Positions 45,986 to 56,540 of a stretch of 64,000 nucleotides of DNA are shown piece after piece. Position 1 is the stretch's first letter; each line of letters starts with the position of its first letter. Source of the DNA: Sclerotiophoma versabilis (Eukaryota > Ascomycota > Dothideomycetes > Pleosporales > Didymellaceae). The translations under genes and the position numbers were made by a program. The notes under the pieces were generated by a model. It was not told the origin of the DNA. It saw nothing but the letters and a program-made list of their open reading frames with translations, and made no database searches. Location: the NCBI GenBank assembly GCA_012274445.1, contig JAAROD010000093.1, positions 1,736,001-1,800,000 of the forward strand, in the 5' to 3' direction.

Positions 45986-46912
45986 TGTTTCGATCGAGGC
46001 AGTTGCTCTTTCACCTCTATTCTGACCGCGGCGGGGTAGATGTACAAGTCTTCAGCCGTCAGCACCACGCCACAACTAGACTTGATGCGAGCGAAAGCGG
46101 TGAAGCGAGATTGCATCCTTCGCTTTTGAGCAGATTAAGTTGAGACGGTGGAGAATACCAAAAAGGAAGCGAGAGGCACCCCAGCTTCGAGGGAGGCTGT
46201 GCTTTCCTGCCTGGTTGGAACCCACCAAGAGCGCCCCTTGGTCTCTATGGCTTGCCAACGCATTGCTAGAAGTCCAACAAATTACCTGTGGTATTCATGT
46301 TGTTTTAAGTATTTGTTGATGCTTGTATACTGTTCGAACGTCAATGACTGGCAACAAGGCCATGTTTCTTGTGAAGTGGGAGCTGCTGAGTGGTTTGCTG
46401 CGAAGTGCGCCAGTAGATAGGCTTTCATATTGCTGAAGAGCCGGGTCTAAGCAGGCAAGGCCCCAAAATTGTTGAATGCAGTCAACTCACACCTGTTGGC
46501 AATTTATTACTCGATAAGTAGCCTGAGAGCTACAGAACGTTTTTGTTTGCCTCGTCACATATCTGAGAGTACCCGGAATTGGCAGCGGCTGCATCCGAGC
46601 TTTTTTGAGGATGGACTTGCGGGGAATTCCTAGTCAGGACTTCGAAAGCCCTCTCCTACATCAACGGCAGTAGCAATAACCAAAGCTCAGTACCGGTAAA
46701 GTATGTGAGCTGGCTTATCATTGTTGCAGAAGATAGTTGATGTAGAAGAAAGAAAGAAAAACACATTGAGAGTTGAAGTGTGCCGGGGCCAAAACACTCG
46801 CAGCCTAGGACTGATTAGGACTTCTCAACGACGGAACAGCCTGAGCGATCTCGCTTTTTGACGTGTTTTATTATTGTACTTAAGCACCAGCCTTTCATCA
46901 AAGGAGTAACAC
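45986..46912. other. Intergenic, 0.9 kb
   Basis: Upstream of the DJ-1/PfpI gene and of the tRNA gene. Short open frames only, nothing recognised. Confidence 0.4.
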
Positions 46913-47020
46913 GGGCTCGTGGTTTAGTGGTATAATACTCCCTTAGCATCTCGCAGCTTCCTTGAAGCCTATCGAAATCCGACCTGGGAGTGGTCCGGGG
47001 TTCGATTCCCCGCGAGTCCA
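46913..47020 (+). tRNA. tRNA-Ala (anticodon AGC), with intron
   Basis: The acceptor stem GGGCTCG (46913-46919) pairs with CGAGTCC (47013-47019), discriminator A at 47020. The third pair is G-T (G3:U70), the identity mark of alanine tRNA. The anticodon stem CTCCC (46938-46942) pairs with GGGAG (46986-46990). The anticodon AGC is at 46945-46947. A 36-nt intron (46949-46984) lies one base after the anticodon, the normal position. The T arm CGGGG-TTCGATT-CCCCG also serves as the B box for RNA polymerase III. There is no encoded CCA, as expected in a eukaryote. No other tRNA was seen in the window. Confidence 0.93.
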
Positions 47021-47548
47021 TGTATTTTTTGCTGCGAGAGCAACCAAATGTGTCTTTTTGTCGTGGCTGGAAGACTTGAAATCGTGAGAAAGGCCGACGG
47101 TGTCTTTGGTGGACACTAGCCTCGTATAGCACCACTAGAACGAGAAAATAAATCATTTTGAGGCTCTTGCGCTTAGGAATTCTTGTTGCTAATCGCAGCG
47201 ATATGCACACAGAGGTTGGGTGCGCTGACGGCTAATTCTCGATCGCCTCAATACTGATCGGTGAAAAATGACCTGGACACACTGTGCGATATTTGACGCC
47301 GAAAAATCACATCTCTCAGCTGTCGAAGAGCGTTTTCAATTCCGTACTGCTGTACATTTGCAACTGGGATGTACCAATATTGCCACTTCCATTAGGCACC
47401 TGCGGGGTCATCGACAAGCGAAACGCTAAACACGCGGACATGGAAGCATGGCGACTCTTCAAGTCTTCCATTGATATCCGAAGTCGATATCCGACTCTGT
47501 TGCTTTGCATAAATCGTCTGGCATTCCTTCACTGCCTCTTTTCCTGTA
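47021..47548. other. Intergenic between tRNA-Ala and the F-box gene
   Basis: About 0.53 kb. A run of six T follows the tRNA almost at once (from 47025) and could end polymerase III transcription. The rest should be the F-box gene promoter. Confidence 0.5.
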
Positions 47549-48877
47549 ATGTCTCTCCTCGCGCTTCCACATGAGCTCCTTCAGCATATCGCACGCTTTT
47601 TGCCGTGCTCCTGTCTCCTCCAGTTGATCCGCGTTAATCACCAATTCTACAATGTCTGCAATGATCCACTCCTATTCAAAGACGTTGCGCAGAACACATT
47701 CTATAGAACACAAAATGCTGTCGATTGCTTGGTCGATCGATACAAGCAGCCAGGGCGTGTAAATCTAGAGCCGGAGCAGCTCGGCTGGCCAGAGGGAGAG
47801 TGCATCTTAGATGAATATCCCTTCGAAGACAAAATCCGTATGGCTCACGCTGTTGAAGACTTACTTCAGCTATCTACTCTGAAACCAGCGGCATGGTTGA
47901 CCACCACCACTTCGAACATGGCTGACTGGCTTCCACATTTGTTGGCTCTACACCATCCAGCGTCCTGGTGCCTTGAACCGGACATGTTCTTGCTCCCTCA
48001 TGGCCAGCTCAGCCAGTCAAACACAAGCTCATCATCTTCCTTGCTGATGAATCGTTGGCTATCACGCAGCGCCGACCAAGCAAGGGACAGAGTAGCTTCT
48101 GCGAAGCTTCAGGCAACTCACTTCACCAACTTCAGCTTCATACTTAACTACACAACACTTCAGCGGCTGGGCTCTACCAAAAAGGCAAAGGATGTTCTCG
48201 TTTTATTCATCCACCATTTTGTTCCTGATCATGACTCAACGATCATCAGCATGCAGAACATGGCGGACATTGTTATTCAGCGAATGAGCGAGCGCATCCC
48301 AGGCTATGGAACCTTCATCAGAGATTTCAATCTTACGCAGGCCTCTGCTGCGCTCAGTCTCTTGCTGATAGCTGTTGCATTTGAATATGGAAATCAAGAT
48401 CTTCCTATCCCGGCCAAGATACCGTTCATGACTTTTATGGATATACCAAGTGTGTACCACAAATCGGCAGAACTCTTTACCAGCTGTCACTATAGACTTA
48501 TGACAACACCTGAGTTACTGTCTGGCCGATGGCACGGCTATTACTCTGATCACCGGCCGTTTCGAAATCGTGCGGTCAACATTGATCCGCCAATGCGTGC
48601 CATACAGATGGTGGTTCAGAACCCGACCGAAGAAGCGCGAACGCGGTTGAGAATCAGTGCCGTTATCGAGCGGGAGACGAAAGGATGTGATGCCCATGGA
48701 GAATTTCGGCTCTCAGGTCGCGTTCGTGAAGATGGACTAGTCAGTGCCGCTAAACAGTATCTTGGATCTGGGCGTTCGTGGACTTGGACGGGGCGGATGA
48801 CGCCTTTTGGTATCGTCGGAGTCTGGGGGCACAACTCGTTCGGTGGTTATTTCTGGATCTTCAAAGCCCAGTGGTAG
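47549..48877 (+). CDS. F-box protein
   Basis: Single exon, 442 aa. Residues 3-45 form an F-box: LLALPHELLQHIARFLPCSC, LLQLIRVNHQFYNVCNDPLLFKDV. F-box proteins join a substrate to the Skp1-Cullin ubiquitin ligase. The remaining 390 residues contain no leucine-rich or WD repeats that I can see. They end in an ordered beta-rich region (LRISAVIERETKGCDAHGEF, then GSGRSWTWTGRMTPFGIVGV and a WGHNSFGGYFWIF end), a type common in uncharacterised ascomycete F-box proteins. The substrate is unknown. The start is the first ATG of the frame and begins directly with the F-box. Confidence 0.85.
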   Translation: MSLLALPHELLQHIARFLPCSCLLQLIRVNHQFYNVCNDPLLFKDVAQNTFYRTQNAVDCLVDRYKQPGRVNLEPEQLGWPEGECILDEYPFEDKIRMAHAVEDLLQLSTLKPAAWLTTTTSNMADWLPHLLALHHPASWCLEPDMFLLPHGQLSQSNTSSSSSLLMNRWLSRSADQARDRVASAKLQATHFTNFSFILNYTTLQRLGSTKKAKDVLVLFIHHFVPDHDSTIISMQNMADIVIQRMSERIPGYGTFIRDFNLTQASAALSLLLIAVAFEYGNQDLPIPAKIPFMTFMDIPSVYHKSAELFTSCHYRLMTTPELLSGRWHGYYSDHRPFRNRAVNIDPPMRAIQMVVQNPTEEARTRLRISAVIERETKGCDAHGEFRLSGRVREDGLVSAAKQYLGSGRSWTWTGRMTPFGIVGVWGHNSFGGYFWIFKAQW

Positions 48878-50185
48878 AATTACGCTCCGCGGTCTATTCA
48901 GACATGCAAGTATCAGCCATGTACTGCACCCTGTGCCGCTGCAGCGAAAGTCGTCGCCATGCTGTGTAAAAAGCAAGCGTTGAAAAAGAGTGGAATACAA
49001 GGTGGCATGGGCAGTACGCAACATCCAGTCAGGAGGATGATGGGAGAGCGAGGATTCGGTCAATGCTACTCGCTTACGTCGACAATGACAAGAGCTGTTA
49101 AACGCCCAACGCCACCTTGACGAAATCCAACCCTTTGCCAGAACTGGCAGCTGCTTCTCAACGCCGTCGTAATGTATCTTCACAGAATCTGGATGGGACG
49201 TTGTCTCCTGTACAGACGAGAAGGACTAAAGTGATAACCACGAAAGTACCGCAATATCTTTGGAGTTTGAGGCCTTCTGTACGATTGTGCAACGAACTAT
49301 CAAGCGGTGCGAGTCAATGGAAGCCACAACCAGGTGAAAATTGAAAGTCCAGCGCAGGACGTGCTGGCAACTTATTTTTCCACATTTAATCACCAAGACA
49401 ACGTCGTACTCCCAATTGTTGCAGAAAGTAAAATGTCCTTGATTCTCTACAATTGCGGATGATCGCATGGTATGATACGAGCTGAGATAGGCGAGCTTTC
49501 GACTGCTCGACTGCTTCTGTTCATTCCCTAATGTAATGGACACAATGGTTGCTTTCAAGAGTCTGAAGACATTTCAGGGATATTCGGTCAATGACCTAAT
49601 ACGCTGTCAGATCTTTTCGAGGCTCTCCTTTGAATGCGGTGCATGCACAATTGTTAAGCAACCCTGCCATCAGTACTTTCAACATACGGCGCAGCAAGCT
49701 TACAGCGGGTTGAGCAACATATTCGAAGGCTCCCCACACTCTGAGCAAACAAGGCGTTCTATAGCAAAGCCGATGGAATGCGCGTTTCTTTCCAAAACAT
49801 ATGTTGCAACATCGCCAAGCTGGCGATATGTGCGTTTGTGGTGTGGTCTCACTGTCGCTTTTATCACCTTCGATCGCGTAATGGCACTAGTGAGTTGCAT
49901 ATGCCCTATTTTGGTATGGCTCCCGCTAGATTTTTCTCACCTTCGAGCACGACATCGGCCACCATGTACGAATCCAAGCTTCCAAGAGGTCTGCGCGCAG
50001 AAAATGTTTCGTAACATCTTCCTCTGTTGTAGCTCTGGGTGGCGGCACGCCATTCGCACAGACCGACAAGCTGACCTTCACACCTTTGCCAATACGATTC
50101 ACGTTGTCTAGGTGTTCTTGGATCGCGTGTGCAAAGGACCCTGATCGTTTACAACACTTATAAGGTTCTTTGTGCGGCCTACGAG
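48878..50185. other. Intergenic, 1.3 kb
   Basis: Between the F-box gene and the permease, in the same orientation. A 191-codon plus frame (49536-50111) is present but has no recognisable domain and Cys-rich, atypical composition. I treat it as chance. The permease promoter should be in the last few hundred bases. Confidence 0.4.
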
Positions 50186-51917
50186 ATGGAGTCGACTCCA
50201 CTCATCTCCTCTTCATCGTCCACGATGTCGAAGCTCTTCTCTAAATATGGAGCCACCTCTGAGGCGAAGGCAGCGCCTGCCGAGGGCCAGCCCAAATCTG
50301 ACCCTGATGCTCCTCCTTCGGACATCGATAATGGATCACTCTACCAGGTTCGCCAGGCAAAACGCCAAATCGGTGTCACATCAGCCGTGTAAGGTGCCTT
50401 GTAGTAACAACTGATCTATATCTCAAACTAACCATTTAAAGATTTCTTATCTTCAATAGAATGATAGGCACTGGTATCTTTGCAACTCCAAGCGCCATTT
50501 TCTCCCTATCCGGCAGTGTTGGCTTATCTCTGTTCATCTGGGTCGCTGGTATGCTCATCGCTGCCGCTGGTATGGCTGTTTACCTTGAATTTGGGACGGC
50601 TATTCCAAGAAACGGAGGTGAGAAGAATTACCTTGAATTCATCTACAGCAAACCCAAATTTCTCGCTACTGGGCTCTACACTGGCTACGTCATCCTTCTG
50701 GGTTGGGCTGGATCCAACTCCGTTGTTTTTGGAGAGTACATTCTTCACGCCGCCAACGTCGAAGTCAACCGCTGGAACCAACGTGGGATCGGTATGGCCT
50801 GCATTACCACTGCCTTCCTAATCCACGGATTGGCCTTGAAGTGGGGTTTGAGGCTCCAGAACTTGCTCGGTATCATCAAGCTGCTTATCATTCTGTTGAT
50901 TGTTGTCACTGGATGGGCTGCACTTGGAGGTGCTCTTAATATTGAAAAGCCTAACAATTTTGACAACGCCTTCGCCGGCACCACCGGTAGCGCTTATGGT
51001 GTTGTTACCGCGCTATACAACGTTATCTGGAGCTACATTGGATACAGTAACGCCAACTACGCCCTCAGCGAGACCAAAAACCCTGTGCGCACCCTCAAGC
51101 TCGCTGCTCCTCTTGCTCTTGGGTCTGTCGCAATTCTGTACATGTTCGTCAACATTGCATACTTCGCCGCCGTTCCCGCCGACGAGATTATTGCCTCAAA
51201 GCGCCTTGTGGCTGCATCACTCTTCCGCAATGTTTTTGGACCAAAGGCTGAGCGTGCGCTTTCTGTCTTTGTTGCTCTGTCAGCTTTCGGAAACGTTCTC
51301 AGTGTCATCTTCTCCCAAGGTCGTCTTGTGCAAGAGTTGGGTCGCGAGGGCATCCTTCCCTGGTCCAGGTTATGGGCAAGCAACCGTCCCTTCAACGCAC
51401 CTCTTGCTGGTCTATTTGAGCACTGGCTTGTCTCGGTCATCATCATGTTGGCTCCCCCACCTGGCGATGCGTATAACTTCATCCTTAAGTAAGTCTGATG
51501 CCACGACGTTCTAGCTTGCGCCTTCTAATTGATTTCAGCGTTATCTCGTATCCACTTGCTGTTGTCAACGTCTTCGTCGCTGCAGGTCTGGCCTGGCTTT
51601 ATCTTCACAAGGAGCAGTACAATTGGAATCCCCCGATCAAGGCTACGCTGCCGGTCACCATCTTCTTCTTCCTTAGCAACGTCTACCTTGTCGTTGCGCC
51701 ATTTGTTCCCCCTAGCGACGGCAACAGCGTCTATGAAACCTTGCCTTACTACCTTCACTGCGTTGTTGGCTTCGGCATCATTGCCGCTGGTGGTGTTTAC
51801 TGGGTGATTTGGGCGGTTGTTTTGCCCAAGCTTGGAAACTATACCCTCCACCGTGAGGTTGTTGTTGATGATATTGACGGTTGGGAGAGGCATGTTTTTA
51901 GGAAGGTGCCAAACTGA
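50186..51917 (+). CDS. MUP1: Amino-acid permease, Mup1 (high-affinity methionine permease) type
   Basis: The model is join(50186..50388, 50442..51488, 51539..51917), 542 aa, with introns of 53 and 50 bp. Intron 1 uses an AAG acceptor, chosen because it restores FLIFNRMIGTGIFATPSAIF, the first membrane helix of the fungal Mup1/LAT-like APC transporters. The second junction restores AYNFILNVISYPLAVVNVFV. Other family blocks are FGTAIPRNGGEKNYLEFIY, GWAGSNSVVFGEYIL, YNVIWSYIGYSNANYALSET and SQGRLVQELGREGILPWSRL. About 12 membrane helices are expected in the plasma membrane. The hydrophilic N-terminal 65 residues with Lys and Ser are where such permeases are ubiquitinated. Methionine is the likely substrate by family only. 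Confidence 0.92.
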
Positions 51918-52204
51918 GTTTGTCTACTACATGTTAGATGTTACGATACCCGTTTGTTTGGAGCAGATTAATACACCTGTTTCGTCTTTGATTAAACTTA
52001 GTATATAAGAACAGCAACGGATCAATGATTCTACCCCAAAGGATGTGGGCAAGGCGATTGGATATGATCTACGTTAAAACACTATGCTTTCCCAAATACA
52101 TATCTGCTCGTATCTCTATAGCGATCGCCCCTAACAAGAGGCTCATGCCGGGTAGATAGCACTTTGTGTACTCTGAAGCAGCCCTGCGAAGCCCATGACG
52201 CCAT

Positions 52205-52610
52205 CTAGAATGGACAAGCAGATTCGTCAGCGCCAGCGCTCTTGCAGCAACTGTGGAATTGATTGCCGTCGATTGAGCTTCCTGGAAGAGCTCCACATTA
52301 TATTCCTGTAAATTGAACAATGTTGTCCTTAGTCCTGTCGCCTGCAGAAAAGGATGCTGAAATAATGTTAATGTCTAATAATGTTAGTTAAGAAGTAACG
52401 CATACCTGGTCGACTCGCAAAAAGGTTGCAGCAATGTTCAGTAGCACCGTCGTCCAGCCCTGAGGTTGTAGCAACCTGGCAGGCGCAAGCACCGTGGGAG
52501 TCTGCCATAACATTCCTACCGAACCACGTCAGATGTAATCTGCATCAAATGTGCTTAGAAACTTACGCAAGGAATGGTGCCAGGGAAGGAGCAATAGCTA
52601 GGAACTTCAT
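52205..52610 (-). CDS. Candidate small secreted cysteine-rich protein (possibly truncated)
   Basis: Exon 1 is 52567..52610 and starts MKFLAIAPSLAPFLA, a signal-peptide-like sequence. Exon 2 is 52406..52515 after a 51-bp intron (GTAAGT ... GGTAG) and encodes DSHGACACQVATTSGLDDGA then EHCCNLF. A GTATGC donor follows. Further down, the frame that fits encodes SSIDGNQFHSCCKSAG and ends at 52205. If the acceptor is the CAG before 52281, the protein is 76 aa with 7 Cys. If an earlier acceptor is used, an in-frame TAA just before a Cys codon cuts the protein short. A TATAAAT box lies 68 bp upstream of the ATG. The pattern of paired Cys (CxC, CC, CC) is that of small secreted fungal proteins. Its function, and whether it is an effector, is unknown. 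Confidence 0.6.
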
Positions 52611-52677
52611 GTTTGTAGTTGGATAGTGTTTGAGTGGTGTTTAGAGCGTAGATAGGATGAGTTCTGTTCTAAACTGG

Positions 52678-52684
52678 ATTTATA
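52678..52684 (-). promoter_or_regulatory. TATA box of the small secreted protein gene
   Basis: TATAAAT on the minus strand, 68 bases before the ATG at 52610, a spacing compatible with a short leader. Confidence 0.45.
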
Positions 52685-52742
52685 AAAGAGAATTTTCTAT
52701 ACCTTTAATAGACATCAAGTACAATCTTTCTTGTCTTCGGTG

Positions 52743-52850
52743 TACTCAGCACGAGTTTCACAATCTGTAGTCTAGTAAGCACGAATTAGCAGTGTTAGTT
52801 GTAGTAAGCATGAGACTACAATTTTATTGTAATAAGCATGAGTACGAGTT
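52743..52850. repeat. Degenerate tandem repeat, 28-30-bp unit
   Basis: Related starts TCAGCACGAG, TAGTAAGCACGA, TAGTAAGCATGA and TAATAAGCATGA recur at about 28-30-base steps. Units diverge away from these cores. It lies upstream of the small secreted gene. Confidence 0.45.
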
Positions 52851-53965
52851 GGTATTCTTTATTGCGGTTGCGATTCTTCGGGCATGCGGTACGAACGTGA
52901 TGCGGACGTGGAGTAGCTCGGCATGTTTGTCCGAGTCAATCCGAATTTGGGTCATCTTAACCTGCTCTAGGGAGACGTGCTGGTTGAACACCCCTTCAGT
53001 GAGCCTAGCAGACGCAAAAGTGTTGCCTTCTTTTTTAATGATTGTATCGCGCCTGAATGTGATAGAGGCAGAATTATGCTCTCGGCTAGTCTTACGGTAG
53101 TGTTGTTGTTGTCGCTGCCTTCCAACCCCAGTCGTTCAGACTCTCGTTCGCTCACTTGCAGGGGCATGTTCTAATTTGAAGAGCATCTTTTCAAGAAGCG
53201 TCAACAGCTCAGAACAACACGACCAATGCAATTGCAAGGCACGCATAAGATTTATCGCGTTCTCAGTAGCTCAACCAAATTTGCGCTCCCGTCGCTCGCT
53301 GAGACACATCATTAGTAGGGAAGACTGCAACTCCACAGCTGCCTTTGTTCTTTGCATTTCTAACCTCCAGACGAAATAGTCATGTCTTTCAGGTAGTACC
53401 TGACGGCTTGCGCCCAATGACCGCTTAGTGGCCAAGGTGATGTATGAGATTTCGACGTGCGTTCCTGCATTGGTAGCAGTCACAGCCAGTCAACTTTGAG
53501 AGTTGAAAGTATCCGTAGAGAACCTAGATTGTCCGTCATGCAGCGACGCGGGAGTTCGTTTTGAGCTCGTCAGTCGGGCAGGGCTCTCGACTGGTGAATA
53601 GAAGAGCCAGAGCGCAACCCGAATACTCCCAAGATTCGTACTTCCGCAAAGAAACGTCTGCACTTCATAACAAAAGGGGTCAGGTAAAGTTGTACAGCCC
53701 AGTACTACGCTTCTCGATCGACGCCGGTAACCAACATGAACATCAAGAATGAGTTCGTGGTTGGGAAAGCCTGGCCCTCATCTGGGAAAGCGCCACTTGT
53801 TTCAGCCGCTAAATTTAGGCCTTGGCGCACGCGGGCCACGAAACCGCGACTCGGGTAGCTGCACTACACAACTTGTCCATACTGGAGCCACTGCAACCGC
53901 CTTGGATAGGCTGAGATGCATCGTCATTTCTACCTTGCAGCCTGAAGGGCAACTCAGCGTGGCCG

Positions 53966-56096
53966 ATGCCTCTGCCCAAGTCCCTCCGGCGTCCCGTACG
54001 TCGCACTTCATCTTCGTCATCTGCAGGAACGTCGCAAAGAAGGAAATGTCGCATGTGCAACAATCTCGACCCTCGGGGACACACAAACACCAGTCAAGAT
54101 GCTGAGACCCTTAAAGAGCCCAGAGCAAGCTTAAATTTGGTCCTCGATGCACTAGCGTTGTCGAACGCTAAATCCAGTACCAGTGGTGGATGCCGGTTTT
54201 GCATTGTTCTCGTACAAACGCTCGATGCATTCTTTGAGGGATGGCGAGGAGCTCGATGTAGAGTCAATGTAGACATAAAAGAAAAGGGTACGATCAAGTT
54301 AAGCCTTGACGGAGCGCAGTGGGCGAGCCGAATGATAGAGATATATGCAGGATCAGGTAGGCGTCGCGTACTCACCCATCGTTCATTCCCTGTATCGTAA
54401 GACCGCTGTCACTGTTACCCTCATACACTCGAACGAACCACAGTGTTATTCAAGAACAAAATGGATCGGTTAAAGGGTCTGACAGTTCCTAGCTTCGCAC
54501 GCCCCATGGCCTACGCTCGGAGCAGCCCATCACATCCCAGTCAACGCTGGTTCTGATGAATCATTTAGTTTTATTCGTCGTTGCATACAAGGCTGCCTGG
54601 CAAATCCAAAGCATACAGCATGCAAGATGACCTGTGAACCGTCCATATCTGCTCCGAAGCGTCTTGTAGACGTAGGACGATCAACAAAGCCAATTCGCAT
54701 AATAGAGACGCAAGGGAGAGCTTTTCAATACATTGCTCTCTCACATTGTTGGGGCTCGAAAACCCCGCTGATGGCCACAAAGTCTTCCTGGGCCAAACTC
54801 ACTGTCAATATATCACTTGATGACTTGCCGCCCTTGTTCCAGGATGCAGTCATCATCACGCGCCAACTCGGTTTACGATATCTGTGGATCGATTCCTTGT
54901 GTATAATTCAAGACTCTCTGAGGGATTGGGAAACAGAAGCTGCGAAGATGGCTAGCATCTACCAGAACAGCTACGTCACGATATCGGCCACCAACGCAAA
55001 CAATAGCAGCGCAAAGTGTCTGTCAGACAGACAGAAACCAGTCAAGATTCCATATGAGAATACAACGAAGAAGGAATTTGCTCTGCGAGCGAGGATGTAT
55101 TCAGACCATCATCCGGACGCCAACGGCAACCCAGCGAAGCCTACAGGCCCCTTGACACAACGCGCTTGGGCTCTTCAAGAGCATGCACTGAGCACAAGAG
55201 TGTTACATTACACTGCTACCGAACTGATGTTCGAGTGCAGAACCTCTTACCGCTGTGAATGTATGCCGGAGCGCAAGACACGGGCAACTACGCCCGCACT
55301 CATTCCTAGAGCTGTTGCGAGCAAAAGGGCTGCTGCCATCTGGGCCGCGTGGCATCGTATAGTGGAACAATATTCGACGCGGGAGCTCACTATGCCAGGA
55401 GATAAGCTTCCAGCTATATCCGGGATCGCAAGCAAGATCAGAAAGGCGACACATTCCGAGTATATTGCTGGTCTTTGGAAGAGCAATCTGGCACTCGATC
55501 TGTTATGGCAGAGAACGGCACCTACGCCATCTGATGGAGAGTTCCACGCTCTCGAAACATGGCGCGCACCTTCCTTCTCCTGGAGTTCACTCAATGCCCC
55601 TGTTACTTACCGCACGTCAGATGATGACGAACGGGAGGCATGCCTGTCCAGTATAACCCTGGTCTCATCTATGGTAGTCCCTGCTGGTCTCAATGTCTTA
55701 GGCACAGTATCCGACGCTTCCCTCACTCTCCGTGGACCTACAACCACGGCAAACCTCTTTGGCAGATACATTCGTGGTGTTTGGGAATATACCCTCGCCA
55801 TCAAAGGTACAAGTGCGATCCAGATTGCACACGATTGTTGTCTCGTCAAGGCCAAAGTCACATCGGATGCTGATGACGAGCAGTGGACGGTCCAACGAGC
55901 ACAGCGAAAGCAATCCCTCTCCGATTTCGAAGGCCCTGTACTCTGCTTGAGCGTAGCACTGTACGGTGACTTCATCTCAGGGATTGTGCTTGGTCTCTCA
56001 GAGCGAAAACCCGGGGCGTGGGAACGGCTTGGCACATTTGCAGCTGGAACAGAGAGTTTACGGCACGCAAAGGAGAAAGACTTGGTCCTCGTATGA
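53966..56096 (+). CDS. HET domain protein (second type)
   Basis: The model is join(53966..54356, 54493..56096), 664 aa. The 136-bp intron (GTAGGC ... CCTAG) links IEIYAGS to ASHAPWPTLGAAHHIPVN, the usual run-in to fungal HET proteins. The first exon has a CRMCNNLDPRG and CRFCIVLVQTLDAFFEGW region. The HET domain is at about residues 206-360: FQYIALSHCWGSKTPLMATK, DAVIITRQLGLRYLWIDSLC, IIQDSLRDWETEAAKMASIY and QNSYVTISATNA, followed by PLTQRAWALQEHALSTRVLH. This is the common SHCWG/WIDSLCIIQD type, unlike the tandem copies at 12.8-19.7 kb (SYVWG/WIDRYCINQ). It probably acts in non-self recognition. No break seen. The exact start could lie upstream. Confidence 0.87.
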
Positions 56097-56540
56097 GCAC
56101 ACCGTGCACATCATGAGGATCTGAGCCGATTGGGTGTCCAGACGCGCCTGTGCTCGGCTGATTGCCCACTAGCGCCTTCTGCCCGAAACATACCAGGGTA
56201 TGGAAACACCCCTATTTTCGCTTGACTGCCCCAGGCCAACTTTCCGACGCTTCCACCATTCAGCGTTGCTCTGCGCAGTCGTAGTGTGGATCATTAAGTT
56301 CCCGCGTCTAAATGCATCAACATGTTTCCAGGTTGGCACCCATCACTCCCACTGGCCAGTAATGGGGCCTCAGTCCTGGTGTAAATGCGATGTTTCATGA
56401 CAACTGAGGTATATACTCTGAGCGACTCCACGCTCGGGTAGTCTTTACCACTTCACGATCTTTGTAAGATTCGTTATTGTCACTCTTTTTTTGGCTTTTG
56501 ATCGCTGGTCGCTCGTTACTGTCATTCTTTTGTTGCAATC
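56097..56540. other. Promoter region of the secreted protein gene
   Basis: 444 bp between the HET gene and the secreted protein. A TATATACTC element at 56409-56417 lies about 125 bp before the ATG and is a candidate TATA box, followed by a pyrimidine-rich leader. Confidence 0.5.

Larger units (their letters stand above)
52611..53965. other. Intergenic, 1.35 kb
   Basis: Upstream of the small secreted gene and of the second HET gene (divergent). It contains a degenerate 28-30-bp repeat at 52743-52850 and short open frames. Nothing else recognised. Confidence 0.4.

Noticed and set aside
46815..47210. 131-codon minus-strand ORF with EPRTT motif
   Set aside because: It is the antisense of the tRNA-Ala gene, a well-known annotation artefact.
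49536..50111. 191-codon plus-strand ORF
   Set aside because: Cys-rich, no domain, no splice continuity with the permease downstream.
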